A stretch of 64,000 nucleotides of DNA, taken from positions 62,001-126,000 of the forward strand of contig NBNI01000006.1 of assembly GCA_004379135.1 (NCBI GenBank), read 5' to 3'. This document shows positions 42,330 to 50,607 of the stretch, piece after piece. A program made the position numbers and the translations under genes. This DNA comes from Acidimicrobiales bacterium mtb01 (lineage in GTDB: Bacteria > Actinomycetota > Acidimicrobiia > Acidimicrobiales > Ilumatobacteraceae). Within the stretch, counting starts at the first letter, position 1. Each line of letters opens with the position of its first letter. The notes beneath the pieces were generated by a model. It saw nothing but the letters and a program-made list of their open reading frames with translations. It did no database searches and was not told the origin of the DNA.

Positions 42330-43058
42330 ATGGCCTCGCGTCGCACTCCCCCGTTGGCGATCCTGCTCCCGCCGTCGGAAGGCAAGGCCGAGGGCGGAAA
42401 GTCCCCGGCGTGGAAGGCCACCGCGGGCACGTTCGGCAAGGCACTGGGCGCGCAACGGGCCGAAGTGATCGCGGCGATCGCCAAGGCCAAGGGTGGCGAC
42501 GCCAAATTGCTCGGCGTGAACGGCCAGCACCTGGCCCGCGCTCAGCAGTCGAACCGCGCGTTGGTGGGGGCGCCCACGTTGCCGGCCCACGCCCGTTACA
42601 CCGGTGTGGTGTGGGAGCACTTGTCGCCGTCCACGTTGTCGGCCGCGACATCGAAGAAGGCCGCCGATTCGATCGTGGTGGTGAGCGGCCTGTTGGGATT
42701 GGCGGGATTCGCCGACCCGGTGCCCGACTATCGACTCAAGATGGGTGCGTCGCTCGCTCCGCTCGGCAAGTTGTCCACCTGGTGGCGTCCGTCGTTGTCG
42801 GATGCCCTCAACGCGTGGGCTGACGGACGATTCGTGATCGATCTCCTACCCGGCGAACACCGCGCGGCGTGGGTTCCGGACGCGAGCGGTTTCGCGGGGG
42901 TGGTGTCGGTGTCGTTCGTGGAGAAGTCAGGCAAGGTGGCCGGACACGATGCGAAGGCGGCCAAAGGGATGCTGGCGCGGCATCTACTGGAGTCGAGCGG
43001 TGATGTGGAGAAGGCACTGAAGGCGTGGAAGCACCCCCGCTTCACCCTCACCTGGTGA
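42330..43058 (+). CDS. yaaA: YaaA family peroxide-stress protein
   Basis: A 242-residue member of the YaaA (DUF328) family, recognised by LLPPSEGKAEGG at residues 12-23, VVSGLLGLAGFADPVPDYRL and the C-terminal VSFVEKSGKVAGHDAKAAKG. E. coli YaaA lowers free intracellular iron during hydrogen-peroxide stress. The gene is divergent from the ferredoxin gene by 31 bp and is followed by a perfect 22-bp-arm hairpin. Confidence 0.9.
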   Translation: MASRRTPPLAILLPPSEGKAEGGKSPAWKATAGTFGKALGAQRAEVIAAIAKAKGGDAKLLGVNGQHLARAQQSNRALVGAPTLPAHARYTGVVWEHLSPSTLSAATSKKAADSIVVVSGLLGLAGFADPVPDYRLKMGASLAPLGKLSTWWRPSLSDALNAWADGRFVIDLLPGEHRAAWVPDASGFAGVVSVSFVEKSGKVAGHDAKAAKGMLARHLLESSGDVEKALKAWKHPRFTLTW

Positions 43059-43070
43059 TCCCGACCTTGA

Positions 43071-43122
43071 TGTTCTGGGTCGCGAAAACGGCCATAAACA
43101 GCCGTTTTCGCGACCCAGAACA
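43071..43122. terminator. Perfect inverted repeat between convergent genes
   Basis: Twenty-two-base arms (43071-43092 and 43101-43122) are perfectly complementary around the 8-base loop CATAAACA. The element starts 12 bp after the yaaA stop and ends 18 bp before the convergent dienelactone-hydrolase stop. It would stop transcription from both sides, although there is no T-tract of the classic type. Confidence 0.8.
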
Positions 43123-43140
43123 CCGATGACCCAGAGTTTC

Positions 43141-43884
43141 TCAGAGCAACTTGTCGCGGAAGAACTGCAGGACGCGCTGGACGCTCGCTTCGTCGCGCTG
43201 TTCGGTGAGCACCGAGTGATCCGACTTCTTCGCGGACGGCAATTCGATGGCCACGAACTTGTCACCGATCAATTCGCGCAAGGTCGAGAACCGATCGCCC
43301 ACGAGTCGATCGCCGGTGTAACGGAGTCCGAGCACTTCGCAGCCGGCGGCCGCGCGCCGTTGCACCGCGCGCTCGTCGTCGGTTGACAGATGCAGGTTGG
43401 CCGCACGCTTCTTGCCGGCCGCGAACGGCAACGACGGTTGGCTGAGAACCGGTGCGACCATGTGGTCGTCGATCATCATGCCGAGCGCGAAGCCGCCCGA
43501 GAAGCACATGCCTAGCGCGCCGATGCCCTTGCCGCCGACCTCGGAGTGCAGTTGCCGTCCGAGCGCGCGCAGGAACGCGATGATCGGCGACGTCTTGTTC
43601 ATGGCCAAGGCCGAGAACTCCTTGGAGACGCACACCTTGGTGAGCGACGACATGGCGTAGCCGTTGGAGAATTCCTTGCCCGGCGTACCCACCAGACTCG
43701 GCATCACCACGGTGAAACCGGCGTCGACCACTTCGTTCGCGAACTTGGTGACGTTGGGCGTGATACCCGGGACCTCGTGCACCACGATGACTCCCGGGCC
43801 CGAACCGCGGCGATACGTGTCGCGCGTGAAACCCGCGGCCGTGAACGAACCCTTCTCCCAACCGGCCAGTACGTCGGTGCTCAT
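43141..43884 (-). CDS. Dienelactone hydrolase family protein
   Basis: A 247-residue alpha/beta hydrolase of the dienelactone-hydrolase family. The nucleophile elbow GMCFSGGFALG carries a Cys nucleophile, VVHEVPGITP is the oxyanion-loop region, and KKSDHSVLTEQ supplies the catalytic His. Physiological substrate is unknown; relatives open lactone rings or cleave small esters. The ATG at 43884 overlaps the stop of the phosphotransferase gene by 4 bp, so they form an operon. Confidence 0.87.
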   Translation of the reverse strand: MSTDVLAGWEKGSFTAAGFTRDTYRRGSGPGVIVVHEVPGITPNVTKFANEVVDAGFTVVMPSLVGTPGKEFSNGYAMSSLTKVCVSKEFSALAMNKTSPIIAFLRALGRQLHSEVGGKGIGALGMCFSGGFALGMMIDDHMVAPVLSQPSLPFAAGKKRAANLHLSTDDERAVQRRAAAGCEVLGLRYTGDRLVGDRFSTLRELIGDKFVAIELPSAKKSDHSVLTEQRDEASVQRVLQFFRDKLL

Positions 43885-44921
43885 GACAATCTCCTCACTG
43901 ATTCGAGCGCGCGTTCGGCGAGCCCCTCCGGACCGAGCTTCAACGCGGCCAGGTCGACGCCTTCTTGCTTGCCCATCGCCCCGTGAAGGTAGCGGGCGTA
44001 GACACCCTCGCTGATCACGGCCAGCCGCCAGCACGAAAACGCGACGTAGTAATCGATCCCGGACACGTCGCGACCTGTGCGCGCCGCGTAGCGGTCGACG
44101 AGCGATCGATAGGTGGGGAATCCGCCGGCCGGAGTGGGATCGTTGGCGCGGAATTGCGGATTGGATGGATCGGCCCAATACACGCCGAGATAACCGAGAT
44201 CGGCCAACGGATCGCCGAGCGTGCAGAGCTCCCAGTCGAGGACCGCGGCGATGCGTCCGGTCTTCACATCGGTAAGGCAGTTGCCGAAGCGGTAGTCGCC
44301 GTGCGCGATCACGGTGCCCTGCTGAACCGGAACGCGCTCGCTGAGGCGACGTGCCACTTCGTCGATAGCAGCCAGCTCGCGCGTCTTGGAGTTCTCCCAC
44401 TGACTCTTCCAACGCTTCAACTGACGTTCGATGTAGCCGTCGCGACGGGCGAGATCGCCCAGACCCACCGCGTCGACGTCGACCGCGTGCAGATCGGCCA
44501 TCACGTCGATGAGGTGATGCGATGCGGTCTCACGCAACGACGGATCGAGCAGGGCGGCCTTGTCGGCACTGTCGAGCACGACACCGTTGACGAACCCCAT
44601 CACGTAGAACGGTGCACCGTTCACCGAGTCGTCGGTGCACACACCAAGCGCGGGCGGAACCGGCACGTTGGTGCGGCCCACCGCGGCGATGATCTTGTAT
44701 TCGCGCGCCATGTCGTGCGCGGTGGCCAGCACGTGGCCCAGGGGCGGGCGGCGCAGCACGTAGTGGGTGCCGTTGGCGTCGGTGACGCGGAACGTGAGAT
44801 TGGAACGCCCGCCGGCGATGAGATCGAACACGAAAGGCGCACGCGCGCCGCCGATGTTCTCGACCAGCCACGCACTCACCTTGTCGACATCGATCCCCTG
44901 CACCGAAACCCCCGGCGTCAC
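43881..44921 (-). CDS. Aminoglycoside-phosphotransferase-fold kinase (acyl-CoA-dehydrogenase-associated type)
   Basis: A 346-residue APH-fold protein. The catalytic loop is IAHGDYRFGNCL (H-G-D...N) and the metal motif is VLDWELCTLGDPLADLGYL, matching the family often found with acyl-CoA dehydrogenases (ACAD10/FadE36-like). It is unlikely to be an antibiotic-resistance enzyme; a role in phosphorylating a hydroxy-acid or small alcohol is possible. The GTG at 44921 is chosen because it lies 10 bp after the guaA stop; the ATG at 44993 would overlap guaA. It is coupled to the dienelactone hydrolase. Confidence 0.82.
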   Translation of the reverse strand: MTPGVSVQGIDVDKVSAWLVENIGGARAPFVFDLIAGGRSNLTFRVTDANGTHYVLRRPPLGHVLATAHDMAREYKIIAAVGRTNVPVPPALGVCTDDSVNGAPFYVMGFVNGVVLDSADKAALLDPSLRETASHHLIDVMADLHAVDVDAVGLGDLARRDGYIERQLKRWKSQWENSKTRELAAIDEVARRLSERVPVQQGTVIAHGDYRFGNCLTDVKTGRIAAVLDWELCTLGDPLADLGYLGVYWADPSNPQFRANDPTPAGGFPTYRSLVDRYAARTGRDVSGIDYYVAFSCWRLAVISEGVYARYLHGAMGKQEGVDLAALKLGPEGLAERALESVRRLS

Positions 44922-44931
44922 CGTAGTGGCG

Positions 44932-46494
44932 TCATTCCCATTCGATCGTGCCGGGCGGCTTCGATGTGATGTCGTACGCCACCCGGTTGACACCCTTCAC
45001 CTCGTTGATGATGCGACTGGCCATCCGCTCGAGGAGGTCGTAGGGCAGGCGGGCCCAGTCGGCGGTCATGGCGTCGTCGCTCGTGACGGCGCGGATGATG
45101 ATGGGATGCGCGTACGTGCGCTCGTCGCCCATCACGCCGACCGAGCGGATGTCGGGAAGCACCGCGAAGGCCTGCCAGATCTCGCGTTCGAGGCCGGCGT
45201 CCTTGATTTCGGCGCGCACGATCGCGTCGGCTTCCTGCAGGATCGCCACCTTGTCAGGCGTGACCTCGCCGATGATGCGCACACCGAGACCGGGCCCCGG
45301 AAACGGCTGGCGCCACACGATCTCGTCGGGCAGGCCCAACTCGTGGCCGAGTCGGCGCACCTCGTCCTTGAACAGCGAACGGAGCGGCTCGACGAGTTTC
45401 AGCGTCATGTCGTCGGGGAGGCCGCCCACGTTGTGGTGGCTCTTGATCACCGACGCGGTTCCGTCGGCACCGCCGCTTTCGATGACGTCGGGATACAACG
45501 TGCCCTGGACCAGGAATTCGGCGTCGGACACTCCGCCGGTGTGTTTCTCGAAGATGCGCACGAAAAGTTCGCCGATGATCTTGCGCTTGGCCTCGGGTTC
45601 GGTGACACCAGCCAACTTTTCGAAGTACTGCGGTCCGGCATCGACATGGATGAGTTCGATCCCCATGTTGCGGCGGAACGTCTCCACCACTTGTTCGCTC
45701 TCACCCTTGCGCATCAGCCCAGTGTCGACGTACACGCACGTGAGTTGCGAGCCGATCGCGCGGTGCACGAGCGCGGCCGCCACCGACGAGTCGACACCGC
45801 CCGACAACCCGCAGATGACGCGCTTGTCGCCCACTTGCGCGCGCACGGCTGCGATCTGCTCGTCGATGATCGACCCCATCGTCCAGGTCGCTTCGCAACC
45901 GGCGAGTTCGTGCAGGAATCGCTTCATCACGTCGGCGCCGAAGGGCGAGTGCACCACTTCGGGGTGGTACTGCACGCCCCAGATGCGCCCGTCGTCGTTT
46001 TCGAGCACCGCCACCGGCGCCTCGGGTGTGGAGGCGACGGCGGTGAACCCGGCGGGCACCCGCGTGATGGCGTCGAAGTGGCTCATCCACACGTCCTGCT
46101 CGGAGGGCAGATCCTTCAGCAAAGTGGAGCCGGACGAAACGGTGAGGCGCGTGCGTCCGTATTCGCCGCGCGAACCGCGACCGACTTCGCCGCCCAACTG
46201 CTGGGCGATGAGCTGCGCGCCGTAGCAGATACCGAGAATCGGCACGCCCGCGTCGTAGACGGCCGGGTCGAGACTCGGTGCGCCGTCGACGTGAACGCTC
46301 TTCGGACCGCCCGACAAGATGATGGCCGCCGGCTGGCGTCGAGTGACCTCGGCGGCCGAGATGGTGTGCGGCACGATCTCGGAGTACACGTTGTGCTCGC
46401 GCACACGACGAGCGATGAGCTGCGCGTATTGGGCGCCGAAATCGACCACGAGCACGGTTTGCCGGGGGCTCACGGGACGATCGTAGTGGCCCAT
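44932..46494 (-). CDS. guaA: GMP synthase (glutamine-hydrolysing)
   Basis: A 520-residue enzyme that converts XMP to GMP. The N-terminal class I glutaminase has the catalytic Cys in GICYGAQL, and the ATP-pyrophosphatase has the P-loop GLSGGVDSS. The C-terminal dimerisation domain ends in [14 protein letters not shown] as in other GuaA proteins. The ATG at 46494 is used; a GTG at 46473 giving [18 protein letters not shown] is an equally good start. It precedes the phosphotransferase gene by 10 bp. Confidence 0.96.
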   Translation of the reverse strand: MGHYDRPVSPRQTVLVVDFGAQYAQLIARRVREHNVYSEIVPHTISAAEVTRRQPAAIILSGGPKSVHVDGAPSLDPAVYDAGVPILGICYGAQLIAQQLGGEVGRGSRGEYGRTRLTVSSGSTLLKDLPSEQDVWMSHFDAITRVPAGFTAVASTPEAPVAVLENDDGRIWGVQYHPEVVHSPFGADVMKRFLHELAGCEATWTMGSIIDEQIAAVRAQVGDKRVICGLSGGVDSSVAAALVHRAIGSQLTCVYVDTGLMRKGESEQVVETFRRNMGIELIHVDAGPQYFEKLAGVTEPEAKRKIIGELFVRIFEKHTGGVSDAEFLVQGTLYPDVIESGGADGTASVIKSHHNVGGLPDDMTLKLVEPLRSLFKDEVRRLGHELGLPDEIVWRQPFPGPGLGVRIIGEVTPDKVAILQEADAIVRAEIKDAGLEREIWQAFAVLPDIRSVGVMGDERTYAHPIIIRAVTSDDAMTADWARLPYDLLERMASRIINEVKGVNRVAYDITSKPPGTIEWE

Positions 46495-46551
46495 GCCACG
46501 CCGCTTCCGATCCACTGGGCGCGCGTCTTCGGCGCGTGTCACGATGGAAGG

Positions 46552-46878
46552 GTGACGCGACCGAGGCGACTCCTGTTCTGCGCGATCGTGTCGATCGCTC
46601 CGCTCGCCGGATTCGGTTCGAGCGCCTCCGCCACGACACCGCCGCCACCGGCTCCCCCGGTCACGAACGACTTCTTGGATCTCGACCGCGACGTGAGCGA
46701 GTGCATCAGCGCGATGCCCAAGCCCGGATGCGGTCGTGAGCCCACGTCCTCGGGTGACCGCGGTGGTGCGATGCAGCTCGCGCTGTTCGGCATCATCCTC
46801 GTGGCCATGGCCGGCATCGGGACGCGTATCGCCTTCGCAGTGCGGGCGCGCGACCGCGAGAACGTCTCCGTCGACTGA
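46552..46878 (+). CDS. Small secreted/membrane protein of unknown function
   Basis: A 108-residue protein. A signal peptide ([19 protein letters not shown]) is followed by a Pro-rich stretch, two cysteines ([13 protein letters not shown]) and a C-terminal transmembrane helix ([20 protein letters not shown]) with a short charged tail inside. The start is GTG at 46552 with GGAAG just upstream. It is divergent from guaA and abuts the convergent phosphatidylcholine-synthase-like gene. Function unknown. Confidence 0.75.
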   Translation: MTRPRRLLFCAIVSIAPLAGFGSSASATTPPPPAPPVTNDFLDLDRDVSECISAMPKPGCGREPTSSGDRGGAMQLALFGIILVAMAGIGTRIAFAVRARDRENVSVD

Positions 46879-47607
46879 TCAGACGACCGAACGGCCCACG
46901 ATCGTCCGGTGGGGCGCCCACGTCCGCCACAGCACGAGGAACATCATGTAGAGCGGGGCGAAGAGAATCACCGATCGGAGCACCCCGGGGCCATTGGGGT
47001 AGGTGACGGACAGCCAGCCGAAGCAGAAGAAATAGAAGACCGCCACCGTGACGGTGAGTCGGCGCATGGCACGGGCCCTCACGATGTGAGGGAACTCGAC
47101 ATTCGTCAACTGCAGAACGCAGAAACCGAGGGTGACGAGAAGAACAGTCGTCTCCGAGGCACGAAGAATCAGGAACGAAGGAATCACGATGTTCCACATC
47201 GCCGGAAAGCCCCGGAACCAGTGGTCTTCGGTCTCGGCGTCGGAGCGAGCGAACCACAGAACCGACGAGAGCAGCATCGATCCGGCCACGAGCATCGTGA
47301 ACTCGGAAGCCACCAGGTGCATCTTGACCAGCAACACGGTCGGAACCACCACGCACGTGACGTAGTCGACTAGTAGATCGAGAATGCGGCCGTCGATCCG
47401 GCTCGATTGCGAGTCGATCTCGTAGTAGCGAGCAATGGGTCCGTCTATCCCGTCGAGAATCTGGCAGACGATCAACCAGATGAGCCCGGACCGAATGTCG
47501 CCTTCAACGATCCGCTGCAACGCGATGAGACCGGTGCACGCACCGAGTGCGGTGAGCAGGTGCACCCCATTCGCGATGCGACGTTGAGTCGACAGGGCCT
47601 CGGTCAC
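46879..47607 (-). CDS. Phosphatidylcholine synthase-like CDP-alcohol phosphotransferase
   Basis: A 242-residue membrane enzyme. The CDP-alcohol motif reads DGPIAR (residues 55-60) then G-RIL-D-LLV-D, with the wide spacing and the following YVTCVVVPTVLLV and GFPAMWNIVIPSF that I associate with phosphatidylcholine synthase (Pcs) rather than with PgsA or PssA. Pcs joins choline to CDP-diacylglycerol. Length also fits (about 240). The alcohol used here is unproven; choline is inferred. It is divergent from the next small membrane protein by 40 bp. Confidence 0.75.
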   Translation of the reverse strand: MTEALSTQRRIANGVHLLTALGACTGLIALQRIVEGDIRSGLIWLIVCQILDGIDGPIARYYEIDSQSSRIDGRILDLLVDYVTCVVVPTVLLVKMHLVASEFTMLVAGSMLLSSVLWFARSDAETEDHWFRGFPAMWNIVIPSFLILRASETTVLLVTLGFCVLQLTNVEFPHIVRARAMRRLTVTVAVFYFFCFGWLSVTYPNGPGVLRSVILFAPLYMMFLVLWRTWAPHRTIVGRSVV

Positions 47608-47647
47608 CGGATCACCGTACTCCGCGAGGACATCTATCCTCGTTCAC

Positions 47648-48031
47648 GTGACGATTCACCGGCCCCTCCTGGCTCGGGGCTGGATCGTCGCTTCCGTTCT
47701 CTACGGGTTCGTGCGAATCCTTCTCGTCTGGCGCTTTCTCTCCGACTACGGGATCGACCCGTTCGTGTTCGCAGCAATTGAATTGACATCTTCGGCTCTC
47801 TTCGGATGGGCCAGTGGACGTCTCGTGGTTGCAGTGATCGACCGCGACCGTCGTTCGCGTGGGGTGATGGCGCTTGTCTCGCTCGCCGGATACCTCGCGC
47901 CCGACGTCTACGTCTTCGCGTCGGCCGGCCGTTTCCCCGACGGACTACTCGCCACCGTGGTGACGATCGCGGTGGTCTCGGCTCTGTTGACCTCGATCGG
48001 AATCGTACGGTCGATCAGAAGACTTCGCTGA
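47648..48031 (+). CDS. Small integral membrane protein of unknown function
   Basis: A 127-residue protein with four predicted transmembrane segments (around residues 12-30, 40-62, 72-90 and 98-118) and a charged RSIRRLR end. The start is GTG at 47648. No family is recognised. It is divergent from the Pcs-like gene, with which it may share a promoter, and overlaps the convergent dienelactone hydrolase by 17 bp. Confidence 0.68.
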   Translation: MTIHRPLLARGWIVASVLYGFVRILLVWRFLSDYGIDPFVFAAIELTSSALFGWASGRLVVAVIDRDRRSRGVMALVSLAGYLAPDVYVFASAGRFPDGLLATVVTIAVVSALLTSIGIVRSIRRLR

Positions 48032-48719
48032 AGAAGTCGAGCATCGCGCGCCACGAACGTTCGTCGGAGGGCGCGTGATACCTGATTCCGGGACGACCGA
48101 TAAGATCGGCGTTCCTGTTGGTGAACGAGTGCTCGGCGCCGCCGAACACGTACAGGCGCCAGTCGCATCCCGCCACCATCATCTCGGCTTCGAACGCGTT
48201 GCGTTGTTCGACCGCGATCATCGGGTCGTCGGCACCGATGCAAACAAGAACCTTCGCGCTGATCTGCCCCGGCGCGGCGGGTTTCGACGTGCCGAGTCCG
48301 GAATGGAACCCGACCACGGCGGCCAGGTCGACACCATCGCGCGCCAACTCGAGCGACATCGTCCCACCGAAGCAATAACCGATCGATGCCACACGTTTGG
48401 CGTCGACCCTCGGGTGAGCGAGCAATTGCTCGAGGCCGGCCTTGGCTCGCTTGCGCGTTTCATCCGGCGACTGGATGAGAGCGACGAGCTTGGGCATCAT
48501 CTCGTCGAACGGCACCGGCTTGCCCCCACCGTGATAGTCGAGGGCGAACGCGACATAGCCGAGGTCCGCGAGACGGTCGGCCCTCATTTTCGCATGGTCA
48601 TCGAGTCCTGGGCCTTCGTGGCACACGAGAACCCCCGGTGCACTGCCGGATCCGGTCGGTTCGGCCAAGTAGCCGATGTACTCGGCCCCGTCGATCGCGT
48701 ACGAGACATTGCGTCCCAT
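48015..48719 (-). CDS. Dienelactone hydrolase family protein
   Basis: A 234-residue DLH-family hydrolase. The Cys nucleophile is in SIGYCFGGTMSLELA, the acid in IGADDPM and the His in GGAEHSFTN. The ATG at 48719 is chosen because AGGGGGAG lies just upstream. The earlier in-frame ATG at 48758 falls inside a repeated palindrome that also occurs elsewhere, so the first 13 codons would be repeat sequence. It lies downstream of the acyl-CoA synthetase on the same strand. Substrate unknown; it is only a distant relative of the DLH at 43141. Confidence 0.86.
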   Translation of the reverse strand: MGRNVSYAIDGAEYIGYLAEPTGSGSAPGVLVCHEGPGLDDHAKMRADRLADLGYVAFALDYHGGGKPVPFDEMMPKLVALIQSPDETRKRAKAGLEQLLAHPRVDAKRVASIGYCFGGTMSLELARDGVDLAAVVGFHSGLGTSKPAAPGQISAKVLVCIGADDPMIAVEQRNAFEAEMMVAGCDWRLYVFGGAEHSFTNRNADLIGRPGIRYHAPSDERSWRAMLDFFSEVF

Positions 48720-48744
48720 GTTCGCTCCCCCTCCGTTGGTTTCC

Positions 48745-48789
48745 TGGGCGTCAGACATGCCAGAAATGGCATGGTTCCGCGCCCAAGGG
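48745..48789 (-). repeat. Stop-adjacent palindromic repeat, copy 1
   Basis: Reading on the minus strand, 45 bp follow immediately after the acyl-CoA synthetase TAA: CCCTTGGGCGCGGAACCATG, then the core GCCATTTCTGGC and a closing GCCCA. It is identical to 61496-61540 except for one base. An inner palindrome ATGCCA-TTTC-TGGCAT and outer GGGCG/CGCCC arms allow a strong hairpin, consistent with a terminator. Confidence 0.92.
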
Positions 48790-50511
48790 TTATTCGCCGA
48801 CGAGTTCCTTGCGGAGTTCGCGCTTCAGGAACTTGCCGCTCGCGTTGCGCGGAATCGGCTCGCTCCGGAACCACAGCTTCGACGGAATCTTGTAGCTCGC
48901 CAACGACTGCTTCAGGAACGCGCGCAGTTCGTCCTCGCCCACCGACTTGCCCGGCTGCAGCACGATGCACGCCGCGACTTCTTCACCGAGACGCTCGTCG
49001 GGAATTCCGAACACGGCCGCCTCGGCGATCGCGTCGTGACGGTAGATCGCGGTCTCGACTTCCGAGCAGTACACGTTCTCGCCGCCGCGGATGACCATGT
49101 CCTTGGCGCGGTCGACGATGTAGATGAATCCGTCGGCGTCGATGCGCGCGATGTCACCGGTGTTGAGCCAGCCGTCCTTGATGGTCTCGGCGGTGGCCTC
49201 CGGACGATTGAGGTAGCCCTTGATGGTGATCGCACCCTTCACGCACAAGATGCCGGTGATGGCCGGATCGCGCGGAAGGTCGCGACCCTCTTCGTCGACC
49301 AACTTGACCTCGAGAGTGGGAACGGCCGGGCCGCACGACTCGGGCTTGCTCGTGTACCAGAGCGACGTGTTGGCGGTGATGATGCCGTGAGTCTCGGTCA
49401 TGCCATAGCCCGTGGTGGGCGTGCCGTGCTCGAGTTCCTTGTCGATCTTCTCCACCAGGTCGGGCTGCACCGCTGCACCGCCACCCGAGATGGCGGCGAG
49501 CGACGACGTGTCGCGCTTCTTCCAATCGGGGTGCAGGAGCAACTCACGGCCCATGGTGGGCACACCCGAGAAGTTGGTGCACTTCTCGCGCTCGATGAGT
49601 TCGAGGGCGCGACCCGGATCCCACTTGTACATGAGGACGAGCGTGCCGCCCACGAGGGTGGCCGGATGCAGGATGCAGTTGCACGCCGTCACGTGGAAGA
49701 GCGGAGTGGGCGCCATGAAGACCGGCGGCAGGGCCGGCGGAGCCGGCGGCGCCTGCTTGAGCGCGCCTGCCGCCACGGCCTTGGAGATGCCAGCGGTGGC
49801 CGCGCCGGTCATGGACGCGATGTTCATGACGTTGATGACCGAGCCGCGGTGATGCAACTGCGCACCCTTCGGGAAACCAGTGGTTCCCGATGTGTAGAAG
49901 ATGGTGGCGTCGTCATCGGGGTCGATGTCGGCCGGCGGGAGCGAACCCGGATCGGCCGCGGCCATGATGTCGGTCCAGCGGGCGCCACCGGCGGGCAGCG
50001 CGCGATCGGTGCGCACCGACACCACGTGCATGGCCGGCGGGTTGGCGATCTGACTCAACCGATCGAGACGCTCGTCGTCGACGACGAGCACCTTGGGCTT
50101 GCTGTCGTTGAGCGCGTACTCCATCTCGGTGGGCGTCCACCACGCGTTCATGCCGACGGCCGCGGCGCCGAGCGAGACGGTGGCCCAGTAGCCCACGACC
50201 CACTCGGGATAGTTGCGCATGGAGAGGGCGACGCGATCGCCGCGTTGCACACCCTGGCTCACGAGGTAGTGCGCGAGCTTGCGCACCTGCGCGTGGATCT
50301 CGTTGTAGGTGTACGACTCGTCCTCGTAGACCAAGTACTTCTTGTCGCCGTGGGCCGCAGTGAGCTCCCAGATGAAGCGCATATTGGGCGGTGCGGCGGC
50401 AAAGGTCTTGACCTCCACTCCACGGACTGTGACGGTCGTGACCTCGAAAGGAGATCCGGGACCCTCGATTTCTTTACGGGCGGCGATGTAGTGCTCGATC
50501 ACGGGATACAT
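48790..50511 (-). CDS. Acyl-CoA synthetase (AMP-forming)
   Basis: A 573-residue ANL-superfamily ligase. The P-loop YTSGTTGFPKGA, the GYGMTETHG motif, the hinge DRAKDMVIRGGENVY and the catalytic Lys region PRNASGKFLKREL are all intact. It activates a carboxylic acid with ATP and attaches it to CoA; the type suggests fatty or bulky hydrophobic acids, but the chain is unknown. The region following its stop is a palindromic repeat. It sits on the same strand as a dienelactone hydrolase (downstream) and an acyltransferase (upstream). Confidence 0.92.
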   Translation of the reverse strand: MYPVIEHYIAARKEIEGPGSPFEVTTVTVRGVEVKTFAAAPPNMRFIWELTAAHGDKKYLVYEDESYTYNEIHAQVRKLAHYLVSQGVQRGDRVALSMRNYPEWVVGYWATVSLGAAAVGMNAWWTPTEMEYALNDSKPKVLVVDDERLDRLSQIANPPAMHVVSVRTDRALPAGGARWTDIMAAADPGSLPPADIDPDDDATIFYTSGTTGFPKGAQLHHRGSVINVMNIASMTGAATAGISKAVAAGALKQAPPAPPALPPVFMAPTPLFHVTACNCILHPATLVGGTLVLMYKWDPGRALELIEREKCTNFSGVPTMGRELLLHPDWKKRDTSSLAAISGGGAAVQPDLVEKIDKELEHGTPTTGYGMTETHGIITANTSLWYTSKPESCGPAVPTLEVKLVDEEGRDLPRDPAITGILCVKGAITIKGYLNRPEATAETIKDGWLNTGDIARIDADGFIYIVDRAKDMVIRGGENVYCSEVETAIYRHDAIAEAAVFGIPDERLGEEVAACIVLQPGKSVGEDELRAFLKQSLASYKIPSKLWFRSEPIPRNASGKFLKRELRKELVGE

Positions 50512-50565
50512 CGTGGCCGTTCGACCTCACCCCTGGCAACGTGAGGCCCCCGATTGTCCGCATAT

Positions 50566-50606
50566 TGGGCGCGAAACCATGCCAAAAATGGCATGTTCCT
50601 CGCCCA
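50566..50606 (-). repeat. Stop-adjacent palindromic repeat, copy 2
   Basis: A diverged copy of the element at 48745 and 61496, one base after the stop of the OafA-like gene. It keeps GGGCG and CGCCC ends and the core GCCATTTTTGGCATG, with CGAGGAAC in place of CGCGGAACC on one arm. It lies between the acyltransferase stop and the acyl-CoA synthetase start, and could terminate the first transcript. Confidence 0.85.
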
Positions 50607-50607
50607 G

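Noticed and set aside
43881-44921. Aminoglycoside resistance gene
   Set aside because: The APH fold is shared by many metabolic kinases; sequence and context (dienelactone hydrolase) fit the acyl-CoA-linked group.
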